Part shown: piece by piece, positions 32,227 to 36,757 of the stretch
Layout: each line of letters starts with the position of its first letter
Position numbering within the stretch: position 1 is the first letter of the stretch
Source of the DNA: an uncultured Monoglobus sp.
GTDB lineage: Bacteria; Bacillota; Clostridia; Monoglobales; Monoglobaceae
Direction: 5' to 3'
NCBI GenBank assembly: GCA_947630505.1
Contig: CANRHV010000024.1
Span: 1 to 36,757, forward strand
DNA length: 36,757 bases
The notes under the pieces: generated by a model
Told to the model about the DNA's origin: nothing
Seen by the model: only the letters and a program-made list of their open reading frames with translations
Databases searched by the model: none
Position numbers and translations under genes: made by a program

Positions 32227-32985
32227 TTATTTCTTGCTTGTCTGCCTGCCGCCGACGTATTTGTTTACAATATACTCGTTGGCGAGAATTTCGATCCCGT
32301 CGTCCAGCGGCTTAAGCCCTTCAAAATCCGAATACTTGCGTTTGAGCGCCCGCTCAAGAATATAGTCGCAGAGCTGCGGATTCTTGGGCAGCAGCGGGCC
32401 GTGGAGATACGTGGCTATCACGTTTTTATACAAAACGCCCTCGTATCCGCTGTCGCCGGTGTTGCCGTTTCCGAACAGCACCTTGCCGAGCGGGGTCACG
32501 CCCTCGCCCAGATACGTCCTGCCCGCGTGGTTCTCAAAACCCACGATCGGCATTTTGAACTTGCCGCACTCAAGCACCACGTTGCTGATAAGGCGCGTGT
32601 CGCCCGAGTCGGTGTATATGTCAAGGATACCCAGGCCCTCGATCTTTGTGTTGGCGGTCTTGTAATATTTTCCCAGCAGCTGATAGCCGCCGCAGACAGC
32701 CACCAACACGCCGTCCGATTCCACGTGCTTTATAAGCTCGTCCTTTTTTTTGAGCAGCAGATTGCACACGATCTCCTGCTCGCGGTCGGAACCGCCGCCG
32801 ACGAAAATTATATCGGCTCCCGACAGGTCTATGCTGTGGTCCTTGTTGGTGCAGGTCCTGATGTTGGCTTTGATGCCCCGCCACTTAAGACGCTTTTCCA
32901 TGCAGGCGATATTGCCTCGGTCGCCGTAAAGATTCAAAAGATCGGGATAAAGATGTATTATGTTTATCTCGTAGTTATTCTGCAC
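32227..32985 (-). CDS. gatD: Lipid II isoglutaminyl synthase, glutaminase subunit GatD
   Basis: Supplies ammonia from glutamine to MurT, which amidates the alpha-carboxyl of D-Glu in the lipid II stem peptide. The 252-aa class I amidotransferase has INIIHLYPDLLNLYGDRGNI at the start, GGGSDREQE, the nucleophile Cys in AVCGGYQLLG (~residue 95) and the catalytic His in ATYLHGPLLPKNP. It overlaps the end of murT by 11 bases, so it is translationally coupled. A known essential pair in Gram-positive cocci; the same role is inferred here. Confidence 0.95.
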   Translation of the reverse strand: MQNNYEINIIHLYPDLLNLYGDRGNIACMEKRLKWRGIKANIRTCTNKDHSIDLSGADIIFVGGGSDREQEIVCNLLLKKKDELIKHVESDGVLVAVCGGYQLLGKYYKTANTKIEGLGILDIYTDSGDTRLISNVVLECGKFKMPIVGFENHAGRTYLGEGVTPLGKVLFGNGNTGDSGYEGVLYKNVIATYLHGPLLPKNPQLCDYILERALKRKYSDFEGLKPLDDGIEILANEYIVNKYVGGRQTSKK

Positions 32986-34360
32986 TCAAGGCACCTCCCT
33001 TATCCGCAGGAACCGGAAGCGCCGCGTCGGCTTCCTTTTTGTATTCCAGCATCGCCGTCTGGGTGGGGTACAGCGCGGTGTAGTTCACCAACACATAGCA
33101 CACCTCGGCGTCTTTATCGCTAAAGCACCTTGCGAGCGCGAATTTCATATCCTCGGTGGCGAGATCGACCTTCATATCGGCGTACTTGAAGCGCAGACAC
33201 ATATCGTACCGCCGTATTCCCGAGGTTATAAGCTGCTTAAGGTTCGCGCCCTCGAGCTTGTCAAAGTCCACATCCCAAAGCCACGACACGTCGCGGCCGT
33301 CATTGGCGAGGTCGTTTATCGCGACGATAACGTCCTTTGGCCGCTTGTCGAGGAGCACGGTCTGTATCGCCTGATTAAAGCCCGCGGGGTTTTTGGCAAG
33401 GTTCAGGATAAACGGCTTGCCGCCCATCGGTATCAGCTCCATTCTGCCGATCTGAGGCTTGTAGTCCGAAAGTATCTCGTTAAAGTTGTCGGTCTTAATG
33501 CCTATCGTGTTAAGCGCGGCGTACACCGCGAGTATGTTGTATATATTGTAAAATCCGCGGTAGTTGACATCTATGCGCTTGCCGCCCACCGTGAACTTCA
33601 TCGACTCCGAAAGGTCGACGTCGGTGGCGGCGTAGTCGATATTCGGGCGCTTGTTGCCGCAGTTTGGGCAGTAATAGTCGCCCAGCTGGCTGTAGTGGAA
33701 ATAGTTATACTCCTGCTCGGCGCCGCATTTTAAGCAAAAGCGGCCCTCTTTGGTCTCGTTGGTCTCGGGCAGCACCTGCTCCGAGATGCCGAAATAGACC
33801 GCGTCGCGGCCCTCGCCGAACTGCGCCGTCAGCGGGTCGTCGCCGTTTAAAATAAGCTTCACGCCGTCCGTCATGTCGATCGCCTCATTGAGCAGATCGA
33901 CGGTTATGTCGATCTCGCCGTAGCGGTCCAGTTGATCGCGGAACAGGTTGGTTATCAGCATATAGTCGGGCTTGATGTGCTTAAACACGCGCCGCGCGGA
34001 GGCCTCGTCGACCTCGAGCACCGCGTAATCGGCCTTGAATCTGCCGAAAATATTACACGCCTGAGCAAACGCGGTGGCGATACCGCCCACCATGTTGGCG
34101 CCCAAAGTGTTGCACACCGTGGTGTATCCGTATTTTTTCAGCGAGCTGTTCAGCAGGTTGTTTGTGGTCGTCTTGCCGTTGGTGCCGCAGGTCACGATAA
34201 CGCCCTTTTTCACGTCCTTTTTGAGCGCGCTTATAAGGTTCGGACATATTTTGAGCGCCAGCACTCCGGGCGACGACGATGATTTTTTTCCTATTATCCT
34301 GCCCGCGACGGACGCCAATTTTGCCGCCCATACCGCGAGGATCAGTCGTATCGCGTTCAA
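32975..34360 (-). CDS. murT: Lipid II isoglutaminyl synthase, Mur-ligase subunit MurT
   Basis: A 461-aa Mur-ligase-like ATPase. P-loop TCGTNGKTTTNNLL near residue 57, NTLGANMVGGIATAF, the DEASARRVFKHIKPDYMLITN segment, and a four-Cys zinc ribbon (CLKC ... YYCPNC, residues ~209-235) characteristic of MurT. The C-terminal DUF1727-type domain includes FNQAIQTVLLDKRPKDVIVA and WLWDVDFDKLE. The start is TTG at 34360 with AAAGGA nine bases upstream. Transcribed with gatD from the promoter at 34433-34461. Confidence 0.95.
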   Translation of the reverse strand: MNAIRLILAVWAAKLASVAGRIIGKKSSSSPGVLALKICPNLISALKKDVKKGVIVTCGTNGKTTTNNLLNSSLKKYGYTTVCNTLGANMVGGIATAFAQACNIFGRFKADYAVLEVDEASARRVFKHIKPDYMLITNLFRDQLDRYGEIDITVDLLNEAIDMTDGVKLILNGDDPLTAQFGEGRDAVYFGISEQVLPETNETKEGRFCLKCGAEQEYNYFHYSQLGDYYCPNCGNKRPNIDYAATDVDLSESMKFTVGGKRIDVNYRGFYNIYNILAVYAALNTIGIKTDNFNEILSDYKPQIGRMELIPMGGKPFILNLAKNPAGFNQAIQTVLLDKRPKDVIVAINDLANDGRDVSWLWDVDFDKLEGANLKQLITSGIRRYDMCLRFKYADMKVDLATEDMKFALARCFSDKDAEVCYVLVNYTALYPTQTAMLEYKKEADAALPVPADKGGALSAE

Positions 34361-34432
34361 TTATTTCAATCCTTTCGGAAATATATTCGGTTTATCGGGT
34401 CACAAAAGCTCACAAAAACCCAGTTATGATAC

Positions 34433-34461
34433 ATTATATCCCAAAATCCTTCCCAATTCAA
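34433..34461 (-). promoter_or_regulatory. Sigma-A promoter of murT-gatD
   Basis: TTGAAT (34461-34456), 17 bases, TATAAT (34438-34433). A second TATAAT further upstream has no matching -35. Confidence 0.78.
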
Positions 34462-34514
34462 GTATATATTATACAAAAAATGCCGGTATCGGCTTCCAAA
34501 TTTGTCAAGCACGC

Positions 34515-34546
34515 ACAAATAAACATCCCCCGGCGCTGCCGAGGGA
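34515..34546 (-). terminator. Terminator after transketolase
   Basis: On the minus strand CCCTCGGC-agc-GCCGGGGG (one T-G pair) is followed by atgTTTATTT, 18 bases past the transketolase stop. Confidence 0.75.
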
Positions 34547-34563
34547 CGCATATTATTATCTTT

Positions 34564-35511
34564 TTATTTCATAGCTATTGCTTCTTTGGCCTTCGCCGCG
34601 ATGGTCTTGGCGTCGAGGCCGTACATCTCAAGCAGCGGATACGGCTTTCCGGAACGTCCGAAAACGTCCTGCGTGCCCACGCGCTTCATAGGAACGGGCG
34701 CGTTCTCGACCAGGACTTCCGCGACCGCGCTGCCCAGTCCGCCGATCACGTTGTGCTCCTCGGCGGTTACCACGGCGCCGGTCTCTTTGGCGGCCTTGAT
34801 AATTATGTCCTTATCAATGGGCTTGATAGTCGCCATATTGATAACTCTCGCGTTTATGCCCTCGCCGGCCAGTATCTCGGCCGCCTCGGTGCATGCGGGA
34901 ACCAAAAGTCCGGTGCCTATCAGCGTCACGTCGGAGCCGTCCTTGAGCTGAACGCCCTTGCCGATCTCGAACTTGTAGTTCTCGTCAAATATCGTGGGAA
35001 CCGCAAGTCTGCCGAATCTCAGGTATACCGGGCCGTCGTAGTCGATCGCGGCCTTGACAGCCAGGTTTGACTCGACCGCGTCGGCGGGGTTTAAGATAAC
35101 CATGCCGGGGATCGTGCGCATGATTCCTATGTCCTCAAGGCACTGGTGCGAGGCTCCGTCCTCGCCGACCGAGATACCCGCGTGGGTCGCGCCGATCTTG
35201 ACGTTCAGATGCGGATAGCCGATCGAGTTTCTGATCTGCTCAAAGGCTCTGCCCGCCGCGAACATCGCAAACGAGCTTGCGAAAACGATTTTGCCGCAGG
35301 TGGAAAGACCCGCCGCTGTCGCCATCATGTTGCCCTCGGCGATACCCGTGTTGATGAATCTTTCGGGATACGTCACCTTAAAGCCGTCGGTCTTGGTGGA
35401 CTTTGAAAGGTCTGCGTCCATAACGACTATTCTGGGGTCGCTTCCATACTCGACCAGAGCGTCGCCGTACGCCTGTCTTGTAGCTATACTTTCGCCTATT
35501 TTATAGTTCAT
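34564..35511 (-). CDS. Transketolase, C-terminal subunit
   Basis: The 315-aa C-terminal half of a split transketolase (pentose phosphate pathway: transfers two-carbon ketol units with thiamine diphosphate). Visible are ESIATRQAYGDALVEYG, the MDADLSKSTKT region, FINTGIAEGNMMATAAGLS (pyrimidine-binding domain) and the C-terminal VVTAEEHNVIGGLGSAVAEVL. Its ATG overlaps the stop of the N-terminal subunit by one base (TAATG), with GGAGG nine bases upstream. The two proteins assemble into one active enzyme in other Clostridia (known family behaviour). Confidence 0.95.
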   Translation of the reverse strand: MNYKIGESIATRQAYGDALVEYGSDPRIVVMDADLSKSTKTDGFKVTYPERFINTGIAEGNMMATAAGLSTCGKIVFASSFAMFAAGRAFEQIRNSIGYPHLNVKIGATHAGISVGEDGASHQCLEDIGIMRTIPGMVILNPADAVESNLAVKAAIDYDGPVYLRFGRLAVPTIFDENYKFEIGKGVQLKDGSDVTLIGTGLLVPACTEAAEILAGEGINARVINMATIKPIDKDIIIKAAKETGAVVTAEEHNVIGGLGSAVAEVLVENAPVPMKRVGTQDVFGRSGKPYPLLEMYGLDAKTIAAKAKEAIAMK

Positions 35512-36359
35512 TATTTGTCACCTCCGAGAGAATCGATATATGCGTCAAGCTCCGAAATTGCCTGCGCGTACTGCTCGTCGTTGGGAGCCGTGCCGTGCCA
35601 TGCAGCCTGACCTTCCATGAAGGATACGCCCTTGCCCTTTACGGACTTCGCCATGATAAGCGTGGGCTTGCCCTTAGTCTGCTTCGCCTCATTGACCGCC
35701 GCCTCGATCTGATCAAAGTCGTGGGCGTCGATCCTGATAACGTGCCAGTTGAACGCCTCGAACTTTTTGTCGATCGGCGTCGAGTTCATAACCTTGGTGA
35801 TCTCGCCGTCGATCTGCAGACCGTTGTAGTCAAGGAACGCGGTCAGGTTGTCAAGCTTATAGTGAGCGGCAAACATAGCCGCCTCCCATACCTCGCCTTC
35901 CTCGATCTCGCCGTCGCCGAGAGCGGTGTAAACTCGGTAGCTCTTGCCGTCCAGCTTGCCCGCGAGAGCCATGCCGTTGGCGCAGCTTATGCCCTGGCCC
36001 AGCGAGCCGGTTGACATGTCAACGCCGTTTACCTTTTTCATATCGGGATGACCCTGAAGATAACTGTCGATGCTTCTGAATCCCTTTATGTCCTCCTTGG
36101 GAATAAATCCCCGCTCCGCGAGAATTCCGTAGAGAGCGGGCGAGCAGTGTCCCTTTGACAGGACAAACCTGTCTCGGTCGGGATTCTTGGCGTCTTTCGG
36201 ATCGACATTCATTTCTTTGAAGTAAAGATAGGTGAGAATGTCGGCAACCGAAAGCGAGCCGCCCGGATGACCCGCGCCCGCAGCGTGAACGGCCTCAAGT
36301 GCCATCTTTCTCACATGAGCGGCGTGGATCTGTAAATCTTTGATTTCGTTTGAATCCAT
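35511..36359 (-). CDS. Transketolase, N-terminal subunit
   Basis: A 282-aa thiamine-diphosphate-binding half: LEAVHAAGAGHPGGSLSVAD, DRFVLSKGHCSPALYG, MSTGSLGQGISCANGMAL and the cofactor motif LGDGEIEEGEVWEAA ... FLDYNGLQIDG. I chose the ATG at 36359 (AGGGGG upstream; MDSNEIKDLQIHAAHVRKMA fits the family start) over a distal in-frame start at 36413 that lies in the promoter region. First gene of a two-gene operon with its own promoter at 36404-36432. Confidence 0.95.
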   Translation of the reverse strand: MDSNEIKDLQIHAAHVRKMALEAVHAAGAGHPGGSLSVADILTYLYFKEMNVDPKDAKNPDRDRFVLSKGHCSPALYGILAERGFIPKEDIKGFRSIDSYLQGHPDMKKVNGVDMSTGSLGQGISCANGMALAGKLDGKSYRVYTALGDGEIEEGEVWEAAMFAAHYKLDNLTAFLDYNGLQIDGEITKVMNSTPIDKKFEAFNWHVIRIDAHDFDQIEAAVNEAKQTKGKPTLIMAKSVKGKGVSFMEGQAAWHGTAPNDEQYAQAISELDAYIDSLGGDK

Positions 36360-36403
36360 TATAATTCCCCCTTGTTTGGTTAATTTTTTCTTTCTGACCA
36401 TAT

Positions 36404-36432
36404 ATTTTACCACATAACGCCATACTTTTCAA
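36404..36432 (-). promoter_or_regulatory. Sigma-A promoter of the transketolase operon
   Basis: TTGAAA (36432-36427), 17 bases, TAAAAT (36409-36404). Confidence 0.78.
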
Positions 36433-36465
36433 CAGTTTTTTTGTAAAAATTTTATTTAACAAAAA

Positions 36466-36705
36466 AGCGGGCGGCAAATTGCCGCCCCTACAGGTTTCAT
36501 CACACCGTAGGGGCGGATATTATCCTCCCGCTTGCCTCGCCCAAACCCGTAGGGGCGGACGACCCCGGCCGCCCGTTTGCCTCGCCCCTTGGGGAGAGGT
36601 GGATTTCCGCCGTAGGCGGAAAGACGGAGAGGGGTCAACGTAGAGACTAGGAAATAGGATCTAGGTACTAGGACTACCCCCTCAGTCGCTCCGCGACAGC
36701 ATTAA
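36466..36705. repeat. Dispersed hairpin repeat, copy R5, with five TAG heptads
   Basis: No gene is visible from 36433 to the window end. Order as in R4: GGGCGGCA/TGCCGCCC, CCCCTAC...GTAGGGG, GGGGCGGATATTATCC, a second GTAGGGGCGG hairpin (36548-36575), GCCTCGCCCCTTGGGGAGAG, TTTCCGCCgtaGGCGGAAA (36604-36622), GGAGAGGGGTCAACG, TAGs at 36641, 36648, 36655, 36662 and 36669, then CCCCCTCAGTC and GTCGCtccGCGAC (36685-36697). Confidence 0.88.
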
Positions 36706-36717
36706 GGAAGCTCTTGG

Positions 36718-36739
36718 TCAAAATTGCAAGCAATTTTGA
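36718..36739. repeat. Perfect inverted repeat at the window end
   Basis: TCAAAATTGC-aa-GCAATTTTGA, ten-base arms, directly after R5. No T-run follows. It may belong to the repeat family or to a gene beyond the window. Confidence 0.45.
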
Positions 36740-36757
36740 AAGATAGCTTTGAACCCG

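Overview
This window looks like chromosomal DNA of an anaerobic, spore-forming member of the Clostridia (Bacillota). The evidence is a Gpr spore protease, a BofA-family sporulation protein, the dxs-tlyA-nadK-recN gene order, MurT/GatD peptidoglycan amidation, split transketolase, strong sigma-A promoters, AGGAGG-type ribosome binding sites and frequent TTG/GTG starts. Genes are GC-rich and promoters are AT-rich by eye. A modular pectate lyase suggests life on plant polysaccharide. I cannot name the species.

Layout: (1) 1-2607, the 3' part of a secreted PL1 pectate lyase with Big_3, chitobiase-C-like and cohesin-like modules. (2) 2744-8442 (-), dxs-tlyA-nadK-recN, interrupted by a repeat cluster and lacking argR. 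(3) 8547-12000 (-), a compact histidine operon made of two gene fusions, hisZ-hisG and hisA-hisIE, followed by a VOC-family gene. (4) 12536-14956 (-), mtrB (the tryptophan-sensing RNA-binding protein TRAP), pyruvate kinase and a thioesterase. (5) 15094-18154 (+), a polar amino-acid ABC importer behind tandem promoters. (6) 18489-20467 (-), a secreted leucine-rich-repeat protein behind a roughly 190-nt structured leader with mutually exclusive antiterminator and terminator stems. (7) 20536-22594 (+), gpr and dus. (8) 22608-26610 (-), hisD-hisB-HAD phosphatase-fumarate hydratase beta-bofA. (9) 26702-32100 (-), a membrane fusion protein with a very long acidic cytoplasmic arm, a MacB/FtsX-like permease and a diguanylate cyclase. 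(10) 32227-34360 (-), murT-gatD. (11) 34564-36359 (-), transketolase N and C subunits.

Five intergenic sites (R1-R5) carry one family of multi-hairpin repeats. Hairpins at the same position have different stem sequences in each copy but keep their pairing. Several copies contain (TAGNNNN) heptad arrays with an exact 7-nt period, and at two genes (tlyA and the ABC binding protein) the stop codon is one of the TAGs. The strongest candidates for undescribed biology are this repeat family, the attenuator-like leader of the LRR gene, TRAP coupled to pyruvate kinase, and the paired histidine-gene fusions with a possible HAD histidinol-phosphatase. The hisF, hisH and hisC genes are not in the window.
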